64,000 nt of DNA, from positions 1-64,000 of the forward strand of contig NZ_AOLP01000008.1 in assembly GCF_000337795.1 (NCBI RefSeq), in the 5' to 3' direction. Origin of the DNA: Haloferax denitrificans ATCC 35960. Its GTDB lineage: Archaea; Halobacteriota; Halobacteria; Halobacteriales; Haloferacaceae. Numbering within the stretch: the first letter of the stretch is position 1; each line of letters begins with the position of its first letter. The notes under the pieces were generated by a model. The model was not told the origin of the DNA. It saw only the letters and a list, made by a program, of their open reading frames with translations, and did not search any database. A program made the translations under genes and the position numbers. Shown here one piece after another: positions 51,282 to 59,879 of the stretch.

Positions 51282-51676
51282 CGGGGGTGAGCGACACCGC
51301 CGTCGTCGGGGCGATAGCCGCCGCGTCGCTCATCGTGGGACTCGTCGTCGCCGTCGACGGCCCGCAGGTCGACCTCGCGGCCGGCGTCGTCTGGACCGGC
51401 GCGACCGGCATGGTCCTCCTGCGGGTTCGCGGATGGGTCCGCGAGGCTCGGAGCGACGAGCCGCCCGAACCGGGGCCGCTCGTGCGTCTGGCCGAACTCG
51501 ACTACGACCCGCGATACGACCGCTATCTCGGGGTCGCCCTGTTCCTCCTCGGTGTCGGGGCGTTCGCGTCGCTCCTCGTCGTCGACACGTCCGACTCGAA
51601 CGCGTTGTTCCTCGTCGGCGTCGGACACTTCTGTCTGATTGCCGCGCTCGGGGCGGTCGCGCTCGCCGAGAGATAG
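51278..51676 (+). CDS. Four-TM membrane protein of unknown function
   Basis: A 132-residue polytopic protein from the ATG at 51278 (MTGVSDTAVVGAIAAASLIVG). Membrane segments lie at about residues 7-25, 30-50, 80-100 and 108-130. Between segments 2 and 3 is a short cytoplasmic stretch, EARSDEPPEPGPLVRLAELDYD. No known motif is recognised. It overlaps the preceding tiny gene by four bases. Confidence 0.7.
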   Translation: MTGVSDTAVVGAIAAASLIVGLVVAVDGPQVDLAAGVVWTGATGMVLLRVRGWVREARSDEPPEPGPLVRLAELDYDPRYDRYLGVALFLLGVGAFASLLVVDTSDSNALFLVGVGHFCLIAALGAVALAER

Positions 51677-51944
51677 TGCGAACAAACGGAACGACCGCGC
51701 CGCCGTCCGCTGTTTTTTGAGAACCGGGCCAAAAAGACTACTTAGGGGGCTGACAATCTCCAGGTGTCCGCTCGATACTGTCTGGTCGGCGGACTTGTGA
51801 CATAACATCGCAGGCAGGCGGCCCATCCCGTGCCACCGGTACTCCGACCCTGCCCCCTCGGACTGCCGCCCGATGGTCCGCCCCTACATTTCTACCCTCT
51901 CACCGCGTGTTCCGCGAGCGACCGGTCCGCGACCGGTCCGCGAC

Positions 51945-52919
51945 TCAGTCGCGCCCCGGAGCGCCGGCCCCGTCGAGACCGGCCACGCGGGACTCGATTT
52001 TGCCGTAGGCTCGGGCGACCGTGCCGCGGAGCGACTCCGTCGCGAGGACGGCGAAGCCGGTGAAGATAGTCGCGAAGCCGACGACGGTGAGCGTCGAAAT
52101 CGACTCGCCGAGGAGCGCCGTTCCCCCGAGCGTCGCGACGATGGGCACGGCGTAGAAGACGAGGTTGCCGCGAATCGGGCCCACGTCGTCGAGGAAGCCG
52201 AAGTAGGTGAGGTAGGCCACCGCGCCGGCGAAGACGCCGACGTAGGCGAGCGCGAGGAGCGCCGTCGGCGACCACGTGGCCGCGGCGAGCGACTCGCCGG
52301 AAGCGACGCTCATCCCGTGGGTGAGCGCCGCGCTGACGGGGAGCGCCCACGCCGTGCGGACGGTGCTCGAAAGCGACGTGTCGGCCCAGCGGATGAGGAC
52401 GGTCCCGAGCGCGCCGCTGACCGCGCCGAGGAAGACGACGCCCTTCCAGAGCGCCTCGCCGCCGAGCAGGTTCGCGGGGTCGACGCCGACGACGAGGCCG
52501 ACGCCGAGGAGACCGATGAGCATCCCGAGCGCGCCACGGGTGGAGAGTCGTTCGTCGGCGAGGAGCGCCATGGCGAACACGGGCGTCAGAATCGGGTTGA
52601 GACTGAAGATAATCGACCCGACGCCGCTGGAGACGTGCTCCTGTCCGACGAACAGGAGGGCGTTGGCGAGGCCGATGACGAACACGCCGGTGGCGAGGAT
52701 GCCGACCACGTCGCGGACCGACCGCGGGAGCAGTTCGGCGCGGGGGCGGGTGGCGACGACGTAGCCGACGAGGAGCACCGCCGCGATGTCGAACCGGAGC
52801 GCGACGAACAGGAGCGGCGGCAGGTAGTCGAGACCCGCTTTCGCGGCGACGAACGTCCCGCCGAAGAAGAACGCCGTCAGGGCGAACAGGACGAACCGCC
52901 GGCGCGCCGCCGTCACCAT
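51945..52919 (-). CDS. EamA/DMT-family transporter
   Basis: A 324-residue drug/metabolite exporter with ten membrane segments in two repeated EamA halves. The start is the ATG at 52919 (MVTAARRRFVLFALTAFFFGG). Repeat motifs include FALTAFFFGGTFVAAKAGLDYLPPLLFVALRF (first half) and VYTYF-like LAYVGVFAGAVAYLTYFGFLDDVGP (second half), ending with an additional cytoplasmic tail. It is divergent from the wHTH regulator at 53116, whose palindrome at 53060-53074 could control both. Substrate unknown; amino acids and small metabolites are usual. Confidence 0.88.
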   Translation of the reverse strand: MVTAARRRFVLFALTAFFFGGTFVAAKAGLDYLPPLLFVALRFDIAAVLLVGYVVATRPRAELLPRSVRDVVGILATGVFVIGLANALLFVGQEHVSSGVGSIIFSLNPILTPVFAMALLADERLSTRGALGMLIGLLGVGLVVGVDPANLLGGEALWKGVVFLGAVSGALGTVLIRWADTSLSSTVRTAWALPVSAALTHGMSVASGESLAAATWSPTALLALAYVGVFAGAVAYLTYFGFLDDVGPIRGNLVFYAVPIVATLGGTALLGESISTLTVVGFATIFTGFAVLATESLRGTVARAYGKIESRVAGLDGAGAPGRD

Positions 52920-53059
52920 ACCGCACCTCCGACCGAGAGACCGAACGCAGAGTGAAGTGAACGCATCTTGGATACACGTACGACTCCCCCACGTATAGTT
53001 TGATTCAGAAATTAATTCAGGGTAAGAAAAAGGCGTGCGCGGCGAGCATGATTCATTAT

Positions 53060-53074
53060 GTGAAATTCTTTCAC
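53060..53074. promoter_or_regulatory. Perfect palindrome in the transporter/regulator intergenic region
   Basis: GTGAAATTCTTTCAC has perfect 6-base arms with a 3-base centre. It is 41 bases before the regulator start at 53116 and 140 bases from the transporter start, the classic place for autoregulation. GATTCAGAAATTAATTC at about 53002-53018 may hold the promoter of the transporter. Confidence 0.5.
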
Positions 53075-53115
53075 GACGCGAAAGACGTTTACCGGGGCAC
53101 GCACAACCCCGATGC

Positions 53116-53904
53116 ATGGAGTCGGCATTAGACGAGATAGAGTTCCTCGCGCTCTCGCAGAACCGCGTCGACGCGCTCAGATACCTCGCCGAGCGGCCGC
53201 ACTCCAGACGCGAACTGGTCGAGCGGACCGGGGCGTCACAGCCGACGATGGGCCGGATTCTCAGCGATTTCGAAGACCGGTCGTGGCTGGTCCGCGAGGA
53301 CGGCGCGTACCGGGCGACGGTGACGGGCGAACTCGTCTCTCGGGGCTTCGACGACCTCGTCGACATCCTCGACACCGACGCCAAGCTCCGGCCGGTCGTC
53401 GAGTGGCTCCCGACCGACGCCATCACGTTCGACCTCGAACACCTGACCGAGGCGACGATTACCACGCCGAGTCAGGTCCGACCGAACGCGCCGGTCAAGC
53501 GCGCCGTGACCCTTCTGAGCGAGGCCGAAGACGTGCGAATCTTCTCCTACGCCTTCAACGAGCAGAACCTCGACATCGTCAGGGAGCGGACCGCCGCCGG
53601 CGACCAGCGGTTCGAGGGCGTCTTCTCGTCGGCCGCCATCGACGCGCTCGCCCACGACTCCCAACTGCGCGAACAGCTCCGCGACCTCCTCGACGCCGAC
53701 GCGGCCGCCGTCCGCATCACCGACGAGCCGATTCCGATGGCGGCGACCATTGCCGACTCGACCGTTCATCTGTTCCTCCGCGACGACACCGGTATCCTTC
53801 AGGCCTCCATCGACGTGACCGAACCGGAGGTGCTCGCGTGGGCCGACGAACTGTTCGAGCGCTACTGGGAGGCGGCGGAGCCGCTCGACCTCGACCGGCT
53901 GTAA
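53116..53904 (+). CDS. Winged-helix transcriptional regulator (TrmB/ArsR-like haloarchaeal type)
   Basis: A 262-residue regulator from the ATG at 53116 (MESALDEIEFLALSQNRVDALRYLAERPHSR). The wHTH spans about residues 5-80 (RRELVERTGASQPTMGRILSDFE, SWLVREDGAYRAT). The C-terminal two thirds resemble a ligand-sensing domain (VKRAVTLLSEAEDVRIFSYAF, FSSAAIDALAHD, IPMAATIADSTVHLFLRDDTG). A divergent EamA transporter and the palindrome at 53060-53074 suggest that it regulates that exporter and itself. An upstream in-frame start at 53035 is less likely because it would include the palindrome. Confidence 0.82.
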   Translation: MESALDEIEFLALSQNRVDALRYLAERPHSRRELVERTGASQPTMGRILSDFEDRSWLVREDGAYRATVTGELVSRGFDDLVDILDTDAKLRPVVEWLPTDAITFDLEHLTEATITTPSQVRPNAPVKRAVTLLSEAEDVRIFSYAFNEQNLDIVRERTAAGDQRFEGVFSSAAIDALAHDSQLREQLRDLLDADAAAVRITDEPIPMAATIADSTVHLFLRDDTGILQASIDVTEPEVLAWADELFERYWEAAEPLDLDRL

Positions 53905-53988
53905 CGGGCGGGCGTCGCCGAGAGTACCCCCGTTGCCACCCGTCAGCCGACCCACAATACATATCGGCGACCTGCGAGAAGCCGACGT

Positions 53989-55179
53989 ATGCCCTCGCCT
54001 TCGTTCCCTCCCTCCAACGATTCTACTGACTCTCCCGCGAATCCCGACGCCGGCTCCGACTCCCCGTCGCGTCGCGCGTTTCTTGCCACCGCCGGCACCG
54101 CCCTCGTCGGCGGGCTCGCCGGCTGTTCGTCGCTTCGGCGGTTCCAGTCACCCGACGGGACGGACTGGTCCGCCTCCGTGCCCGAACCGAGCGTCCTCTC
54201 GCCGCCGTCGGCCACCGACGGGGTCGTCGCCGTCATCGGCCACCGGAGCGACGACATCGACGACGGGCGCGTCGTCGCGTTCGACCACGAGAGCGGCGAG
54301 CGCCTGTGGAGCCACGACTTCGGCCGGGCGACAGGCCTGCTCGCCGACGGCGGCTCGGTGTACGCGGGCGAGAGACTCGGGTCGGGTCGCGGTCGAATCT
54401 ACGCGTTCGACGCGGCCGACGGGAATCAACGATGGACCCAGACCGTCGGCAACATCGGCTCTTCGATGGCCATCGCGGGCGACACTCTCTACACGGCGAA
54501 CGGGACGCTCGCGGCGCTTTCGACCGACGACGGCGCGGTCCGCTGGGAACAATCCGAAGTCGACGGCGTCGGGTTTACCGTCGCCGTCGCCCCGCAGGAC
54601 CAGCTGTTCGCCGACGAGCGAGCGGTCTACTACGGCGACGACGAGGGCGTCTTCGCCATGTCGCCCGGCGACGGGAGCCTCCGGTGGGCGTGGCGGCCGG
54701 ACCGCTGGGACTGGGCCGACGTGGGCCCGGTTCCGGCCGGCGATAGCGTCTACGCCGGGAGCGCAGGCGATATCGCCATGCTCGACGCGGACGACGGGTC
54801 GCTCCGGTGGCGCACCTCGTTCGGGGACGACGCGCAGGTCGTCGGTGTCCACGAGCGGGGCTCGACGGTTCTGGTCGCGGAGGGGACCGACGAGTCGCCG
54901 TCGGACACCTTCGGAACGCTGTACGAACTCGCGGTTCGAGACGGGTCGGAGCGGTACGAAGTCCGCTTCGACAGCCCGGTCGAGCGAACCGCCTCGACCG
55001 ACGAGGCGTTCGTCGTCGGGACTCGCGCGGGGCGGATTCGGTGGTCCCGCGGCGCGTCGTTTTTCGAGCCGTTCGAGACGACGCTCTCGGCCGACGGCTA
55101 TCTCCTCGGCGCGGCCGGGACGCAGGCGTTCGCACAGACGGGCGAGGGGACGCTCTGGGCGCTCTCGCCGGACCGGTAG
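53989..55179 (+). CDS. PQQ-like beta-propeller lipoprotein (Tat-exported)
   Basis: A 396-residue exported protein. After a hydrophilic start the signal SPSRRAFLATAGTALVGGLAG has a twin-arginine motif, and a lipobox LAGC puts the lipidated cysteine at residue 46. The mature chain has repeated WD/PQQ-like blades (VVAFDHESGERLWSHDFG, IYAFDAADGNQRWTQTVG, ALSTDDGAVRWEQ, DADDGSLRWRTSFG). Such propellers are usually outer-surface binding or assembly scaffolds; the canonical PQQ-dehydrogenase catalytic residues are not evident. It is read away from the regulator at 53116 with a short gap. Confidence 0.88.
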   Translation: MPSPSFPPSNDSTDSPANPDAGSDSPSRRAFLATAGTALVGGLAGCSSLRRFQSPDGTDWSASVPEPSVLSPPSATDGVVAVIGHRSDDIDDGRVVAFDHESGERLWSHDFGRATGLLADGGSVYAGERLGSGRGRIYAFDAADGNQRWTQTVGNIGSSMAIAGDTLYTANGTLAALSTDDGAVRWEQSEVDGVGFTVAVAPQDQLFADERAVYYGDDEGVFAMSPGDGSLRWAWRPDRWDWADVGPVPAGDSVYAGSAGDIAMLDADDGSLRWRTSFGDDAQVVGVHERGSTVLVAEGTDESPSDTFGTLYELAVRDGSERYEVRFDSPVERTASTDEAFVVGTRAGRIRWSRGASFFEPFETTLSADGYLLGAAGTQAFAQTGEGTLWALSPDR

Positions 55180-55292
55180 AAGCAGAGCTCAGAGCTGTCG
55201 CCGTGAAAACGCTCGTCAGAACGAGCCGCGCCGTGCGCGCGGTGCGCCGGCGTCAGAAACCGCGACCGAGCGATGCCCTCGCTCCCCGCCCG

Positions 55293-55454
55293 TCACTCGA
55301 GGTCGTCGAACGAGTCGACCTCGTCCCAGCAGGAACACGGCAGGTCGTCCAGAGAGGTGACTTCGTCCGGGAGGCTCGTGATTGGAATCCCGGAGCCGGC
55401 CTCGTCGCAGTCCCGCTGATGAACGCTGAAGTCGTCGCTGGACATCGTGTACAT
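55293..55454 (-). CDS. Small acidic cysteine-containing protein (53 residues)
   Basis: A 53-codon frame starting MYTMSSDDFSVHQRDCDEAGSG at the ATG at 55454 (a second ATG at 55445 gives 50 residues), ending DEVDSFDDLE at a TGA. Cysteines at about residues 16, 41 and 43 (RDCDEAG...LPCSCWDEV) and the strongly acidic composition fit real haloarchaeal coding DNA rather than chance. No family is recognised. It is convergent with the beta-propeller gene and followed (upstream on the minus strand) by the methyltransferase. Confidence 0.5.
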   Translation of the reverse strand: MYTMSSDDFSVHQRDCDEAGSGIPITSLPDEVTSLDDLPCSCWDEVDSFDDLE

Positions 55455-55521
55455 GGTCAGCACACGCTGTTCGCCGGCTTCATTGAAACAGTTTGTGAGT
55501 GCGACAAGCGAGCGCGGGGCG

Positions 55522-56139
55522 TCAGAGAACCCGGAAGACGCGAACCGTGTCGCGCTTGCCCGGTTCGCAGAGCAGTTGCGCGAGACCGAGGTCGGAGAAC
55601 TCGTCTTTCCAGTTGCGGTGATACAGCGGGAAGTCGTCGTTGACGTAGCTCACCTCGGAGCCGGAGCGCCCGCGCGTCGGCCCGTTGCCCTCGTTTTCGG
55701 CGGTTATCACGAGGTCCGACGAGACGCGCGCGATCTCTTCGAACACCCACGTGTCGTCGGGGTGGACGTGCTGGAGCGTCTCGACGGAGTAGACCACGTC
55801 GAACTTGTCGTCGGGGAAGTCGGGGAGCAGGTCCTCGATTGCGCCGGTGAGGAACGTGCCGGTGTCGACGAGTTCGGGGAAGTACTCGGCCATCACCTCG
55901 AAGGAGTCGTCGTTGATGTCGATGCCGGTGATGTCCTCGTAGCCGCGGTCGTGGAGGTGCGCGAGGTGGCGACCGGAGCTACAGCCGAGTTCGAGAATCG
56001 ACGCGTCTTCCGCCGCGTAGTGCTCGAACACGGTCGCGAGCGTCTCGCTGACCTCGTTCGGGCCGATTTGGGCGTAGTACTCCGGCGAGAAGTCGCCGGA
56101 GCGCTCGGCCCACCCGCGGTGGTTGTCGTCTGCGTCCAT
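55522..56139 (-). CDS. Class I SAM-dependent methyltransferase
   Basis: A 205-residue enzyme with a Rossmann-type SAM fold. Motif I is ASILELGCSSGRHLAHL, the acidic loop TGIDINDD, then AIEDLLPDFPDDKFDVVYSVETLQHV and an acceptor-domain region SEVSYVNDDFPLYHRNW. It resembles haloarchaeal methyltransferases acting on small molecules; the substrate is not known. The ATG at 56139 is the first in-frame start. It is isolated from neighbours: 340 bases of G-rich DNA lie on one side and a 50-residue gene on the other. Confidence 0.87.
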   Translation of the reverse strand: MDADDNHRGWAERSGDFSPEYYAQIGPNEVSETLATVFEHYAAEDASILELGCSSGRHLAHLHDRGYEDITGIDINDDSFEVMAEYFPELVDTGTFLTGAIEDLLPDFPDDKFDVVYSVETLQHVHPDDTWVFEEIARVSSDLVITAENEGNGPTRGRSGSEVSYVNDDFPLYHRNWKDEFSDLGLAQLLCEPGKRDTVRVFRVL

Positions 56140-56479
56140 ACCCGGAGTAGCGAACGGGCGGGTAAATGTTCCGCGGAGTGCGCGCCGCCGGGGCGACGCG
56201 CGAGGAGAGTCGGAACATCCGGCGACTGCGCGGGGCTCGAGTGCGCTGGAGGGCGCGATGGGGACGTGCTGGAGGGCACGTCGGGGAGGTGTGCGTCAGG
56301 GGGACCGAACTGGAGGGTGCGTCAGGGGGATTCGGCGTCCCGCGAGGGGACAGGGTGCGAATGTGCCGTGGAGGGCTGGAGGGGGAGCGCCGCCGCGGGC
56401 ACGAGCAGTCGGGTGTACCAGTCGAGCGTGCCGGTGCCTCGCTCGCGGCGCGTGCGTCAGCGGGTCGTCGACCGCGGCC
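56140..56479 (+). other. G-rich region without a gene
   Basis: About 340 bases with no recognised gene. From 56240 to 56400 the plus strand has many runs of three to five G (GGAGGG, GGGGAGG, GTCAGGGGGA twice), with partial direct repeats GTGCGTCAGGGGGA at about 56290-56303 and 56319-56332. Such sequence can form G-quadruplexes on the plus strand; it could mark an eroded gene. An AT-rich promoter is absent here. Confidence 0.4.
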
Positions 56480-56875
56480 TCACATCGAGTCGTCGGTCGT
56501 CGTCTCGTTCTCGGTCGTCTCGTTCGCTGTCGTTTCGTTCGCTGTCGTCGTCTCTTCTTCTGTCGTCTCCATCTCAGTCGTCGTCTCGTCTTCCGACGTC
56601 TCGTCTTCTATCGTCTCCATCTCGGTCGTCGTCTCGTCTTCTTCAGTCGTTTCTTCTGTCGTCTCGTCTTCCGTCGTTGTCTCGTCCTCGGTCGTCGCCT
56701 CGATACCACCGGACTCCGCCGTCGTCTCGGTGTCGCCGACCGCGGGTTCGCCGTCCGTACCGTTCGTGCCGTTCACGGGACCACCACCACCGCCCGTGTC
56801 CGTACAGCCGGCGAGTGCGACGGTCGCTACCGCGACTCCGACACCGAACTGCCGTCGAGTGAGCGTTTCGCGCAT
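56480..56875 (-). CDS. Tat lipoprotein with Thr/Glu-rich repeats
   Basis: A 131-residue exported protein starting at the ATG at 56875 (MRETLTRRQFGVGVAVATVALAGCTDTGGGGG). The twin-arginine motif is at residues 7-8 and the lipobox ALAGC gives a lipidated C24. After a Gly-rich linker the remaining 90 residues are low-complexity Thr/Glu repeats (TTEDETTTEDETTEETTEEDET...). It could be a surface spacer or glycosylated stalk. The TTE repeats are written in near-identical codons, making this stretch a slippage-prone locus. Confidence 0.8.
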   Translation of the reverse strand: MRETLTRRQFGVGVAVATVALAGCTDTGGGGGPVNGTNGTDGEPAVGDTETTAESGGIEATTEDETTTEDETTEETTEEDETTTEMETIEDETSEDETTTEMETTEEETTTANETTANETTENETTTDDSM

Positions 56876-57328
56876 CGCAGTCAGCAGTCTCGCTCGGCGG
56901 ATGATAATGGGGGAGAGTCGTCCCGACCGTTCTCCCCGTGAACAACCGTTTCGACCGACTGTTTCGACCGTTTCAGTCGGATTAACGGAACGTTTGCCGG
57001 TCGTTCGCGGGCCGGCGAAGACGGCACGGTACGGCACAGTACGGCGATTATCACGCATCTACGGCGGGGACCGACGAGAAGCAACAGCGGGCAGTCACGA
57101 GCGGCGACCAGCGCCGTTCGAAGACGTCGAGACGCGACGTACCCGCCGCGAACCGCGGCGTCGACGACCGGAGGTGACGTCGAGCTCGCGCGCGCCGGAT
57201 GAGCGAATAAAATTTCTAATTTTGAAACATTCTCCGCATATTGACAGTCAAAAGAGTTGTAAAAATGTCTAACGAACAGATAAACAAAACATTATACACT
57301 AGCAGAGTCGACAAATAGAGAACGAACA
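56876..57328 (+). promoter_or_regulatory. Intergenic region with AT-rich promoter of the TSP3/wHTH gene
   Basis: About 450 bases. GC-rich DNA without a gene occupies 56876-57200; from about 57205 to 57320 the sequence is AT-rich (AATAAAATTTCTAATTTTGAAAC, AACAAAACATTATACACTAGC), forming the promoter of the split gene starting at 57329; ATTATACAC at about 57289-57297 lies 32-40 bases before the start. Confidence 0.45.
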
Positions 57329-58899
57329 ATGCCTGTCAAACGCATCTCTCCGTTCGTGTGGGCGCTCGTCGCGACGCTACTCGTCGTCGCGGGCGGCGTC
57401 TCGCCGGTCGTCGTCGCCGCGGACGGCGTCGAGGTGCGTGCGGTCGACCACACCGGCTCGGGCGTCGTCGCCACCGAGAACGGCCGGACGTACGTCGCCT
57501 CGTGGCGGCCCTCGACGGTTTCGGTGGCCGTCGCGGCGGACGGCGGCGACTACGAGGTCTGTCTCCGGACCGACCTCGACGACGGCTCGACGATGCAGTT
57601 GGGGTGCGAGCCGCTCGGGGCGGGGGCGAACGCGACCGGCGACCAGCGCGTCGACTTCGAGTTCGAAACGTGGCCGGCGAACGCGACCGGCGACCGCACC
57701 GTAACAGCCGTCGTCAGACCCGGCGGCGGCGAGCCGGTCGCGCAGGCGAGTCACGGCGTCACGGTGCTCGCGCCGGCCGGGGACGCCGACGGCGACGGTC
57801 TCGGCAACCGTGACGAACTCGACCGCGGCACGGACGTGCTCGTCGCCGACACCGACACCGATGGCGTGCCCGACGGCGAGGAAGTCAACCGCTACGAGAC
57901 CGACCCGACGAGCACTGACACCGACGGCGACGACCTCAGCGACGGCGTCGAAATCAACGAGCAGGGAGCAACCCGACCGAGACGGACACCGACGGCGACG
58001 GCCTCGACGACGGTGCGGAGGTGACGACCCACGGCACGGACCCGACGACCGCCGACACCGACGGCGACGGTCTCGACGACGGCGCGGAAGTCAACGACTA
58101 CGAGACCAACCCGACCGCCACCGACACCGACGGCGACGGTCTCGACGACGGGCCGGAGGTCAACGTCCACGAGACGAATCCCACCGCCGCCGACACCGAC
58201 GGCGACGGCCTCGACGACGGCGCGGAAGTCAACCGCTACGAGACGAACCCAACCGAGGCCGACACCGACGGCGACGGTCTCGACGACGGGCGCGAGGTCA
58301 ACGTCATCGGGACCGACCCGAACCGCGGCGACACCGACGGCGACGGGCGCGGGGACGGCGCGGAGGTCGAAGCGGGGACCGACCCGAGCGCCGCGCCGGG
58401 GTCGGTCGTCGGGTCGCTGGAACTCGGCGACGACGGCTGGTTGCTCGTGCTCGCGGTCGCGGCCGTCGCGGTCGCCCTGCTCGTCGTCGGCGCGCGAGTC
58501 CGGAGGACCGACGCGAGAGCGCGACTATCTGACGTTCGCTCGCTCGCGACCGACCGCGTCGACGAGGCCGCCGCCAACGGGGAGTCGGCGGACGGGGTTC
58601 GGACCGGCGGGAGCGGCGGCGCGGCGCGCCCGGAGTCGGCCGCCGACGGCTACCCCGACGCCGAAGAACTCCTCGACGACGAGACGCGCGTCCTCAGGCT
58701 CCTCGACGACAACGGCGGCCAACTCCGGCAGTCGAAGGTCGTCGAGGGCACGGGGTGGTCGAAGTCGAAGGTGAGCCGCGTCCTCTCGCGGATGGCCGAG
58801 GAGGGCACCGTCACGAAGATAAACCTCGGCCGGGAGAACCTCATCGCCCGCCCCGAGGACGTGCCCGAACACGCCCGGTCGCCGTTCGACGAGTCCTGA
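57329..58899 (+). pseudogene. Thrombospondin type-3 repeat/wHTH membrane protein, split by a one-base deletion
   Basis: Two frames join into one gene. Frame 1 (57329-58024) gives a signal peptide (RISPFVWALVATLLVVAGGVSPVVVAA), a beta domain and the first calcium-binding type-3 repeats (DTDTDGVPDGEEVNRYETDPTSTDTDGDD), then leaves frame after EINEQG. In the second frame the repeats continue (SNPTETDTDGDGLDDG...) from 57967 and run to a membrane segment (WLLVLAVAAVAVALLVV, about 58440-58490) and a C-terminal winged helix (RVLRLLDDNGGQLRQSKVVEGTGWSKSKVS). Restoring one base in the Gly codon at 57965-57966 rejoins the frames to a 523-residue protein: outside calcium-binding stalk, membrane segment, inside DNA-binding domain. 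It may be a real inactivation, a sequencing error or recoding. Confidence 0.78.
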
Positions 58900-58956
58900 G
58901 CGGGTCGCGGCGCGGCCGACGCGGCCCGCGAGTCTGAATCCCGAACCGCGGTCGGA

Positions 58957-58972
58957 GTTGGAACATACCAAC
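58957..58972. promoter_or_regulatory. Shared palindromic operator, copy 1 (HTH_10 gene)
   Basis: GTTGGAACATACCAAC, 5 bases before a TATA-like CTATAG (58978-58983) and 35 bases before the ATG at 59008. It is one of four copies of GTTGGAA-N2-T-N-CCAAC in 3.2 kb. The position directly upstream of the BRE/TATA suggests activator binding, or repression by occlusion. Confidence 0.75.
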
Positions 58973-59007
58973 CAAGGCTATAGGCCTCGGGCGACTAGGT
59001 GAGAGCC

Positions 59008-59781
59008 ATGCGAGAGTTCGTCTTCACGGTCGAGTACGAGCGGGGCGTCGACGAGGTGATGGACCTCTTCATCGAGAACCCGGACCTGCACTCCAAGACG
59101 ATGGCGATACACGCCACGAGCGAGTCGATGTGGCGGCTCGACCGCCTCACCGGACCGACGGAGGCGCTCGAAGCGTTCGACGAGGTCATAGAGCAGGCCA
59201 CCCGGTGCAACGGCGTCCTCGGGATGTGCGGCGCGCCGGTCGTCGAGTGGGACTACGAGGTGCTCTCGGAGACGCCGAACGGGCGCATCGTCTACTCCTG
59301 CCGCGAGGAGGGCGACGGGATTCAGTCGATTCCCCACGTCGCCGCGAAGCACATCGGCGACGGCCTCCTGATGCAGGCCGAACGCCGGGGCGCACAGAAC
59401 CAGTGGCGACTGCTCATCTCCGACGACGACACGGTGAGCGAGATTTACGAGGAAGTCAAAGACAGCCTCAGTGAGGGCCTCTCGCTGAGCGTCCAGCGCA
59501 TCAGCGAACCCGAGTGCTGGCTCGAAGAGGGCGTTTCGGCCGACGGGCTTCCGCCGGAACAGCAGGCCGCGCTCGAAGCCGCCGTCGAGTTCGGCTACTA
59601 CGAGACGCCGCGGCAACACACCGTCCAAGAGATTTCGGAGGAGCTCGACATCCCGAACTCGACGCTCCAGTACCGCCTGACCCGCGCCGAGGCGTGGCTG
59701 GCCCGGCAGTTCGTCACCGAGACGCTCGGCACCGAAGTCGAAGAGCGCGTCGACCCCGAAAAGCTCGAAGCGAGCGCCTGA
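59008..59781 (+). CDS. Bacterio-opsin activator-type (HTH_10) transcription regulator
   Basis: A 257-residue regulator, MREFVFTVEYERGVDEVMDLF..., from the ATG at 59008 (a GTG at 58999 is also in frame). An N-terminal BAT-like sensing domain (about residues 1-195) precedes a C-terminal HTH_10 (LPPEQQAALEAAVEFGYYETPRQHTVQEISEELDIPNST). It lacks receiver or PAS domains, so it probably senses directly. The palindrome at 58957-58972 is in its promoter, making it both a member and the most likely regulator of the four-gene set. Confidence 0.87.
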   Translation: MREFVFTVEYERGVDEVMDLFIENPDLHSKTMAIHATSESMWRLDRLTGPTEALEAFDEVIEQATRCNGVLGMCGAPVVEWDYEVLSETPNGRIVYSCREEGDGIQSIPHVAAKHIGDGLLMQAERRGAQNQWRLLISDDDTVSEIYEEVKDSLSEGLSLSVQRISEPECWLEEGVSADGLPPEQQAALEAAVEFGYYETPRQHTVQEISEELDIPNSTLQYRLTRAEAWLARQFVTETLGTEVEERVDPEKLEASA

Positions 59782-59827
59782 CCCGCGAACCGCGGCCGAA
59801 AGCCCGAGAGGACGCGTCCAAATCCGG

Positions 59828-59843
59828 GTTGGAATATTCCAAC
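59828..59843. promoter_or_regulatory. Shared palindromic operator, copy 2 (SUI1 gene)
   Basis: GTTGGAATATTCCAAC is a perfect 16-base palindrome, 7 bases before TGATATG (59851-59857) and 36 bases before the SUI1 start at 59880. Confidence 0.78.
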
Positions 59844-59879
59844 CACACCCTGATATGCCGTGGAAGCGTACGCAACGAC

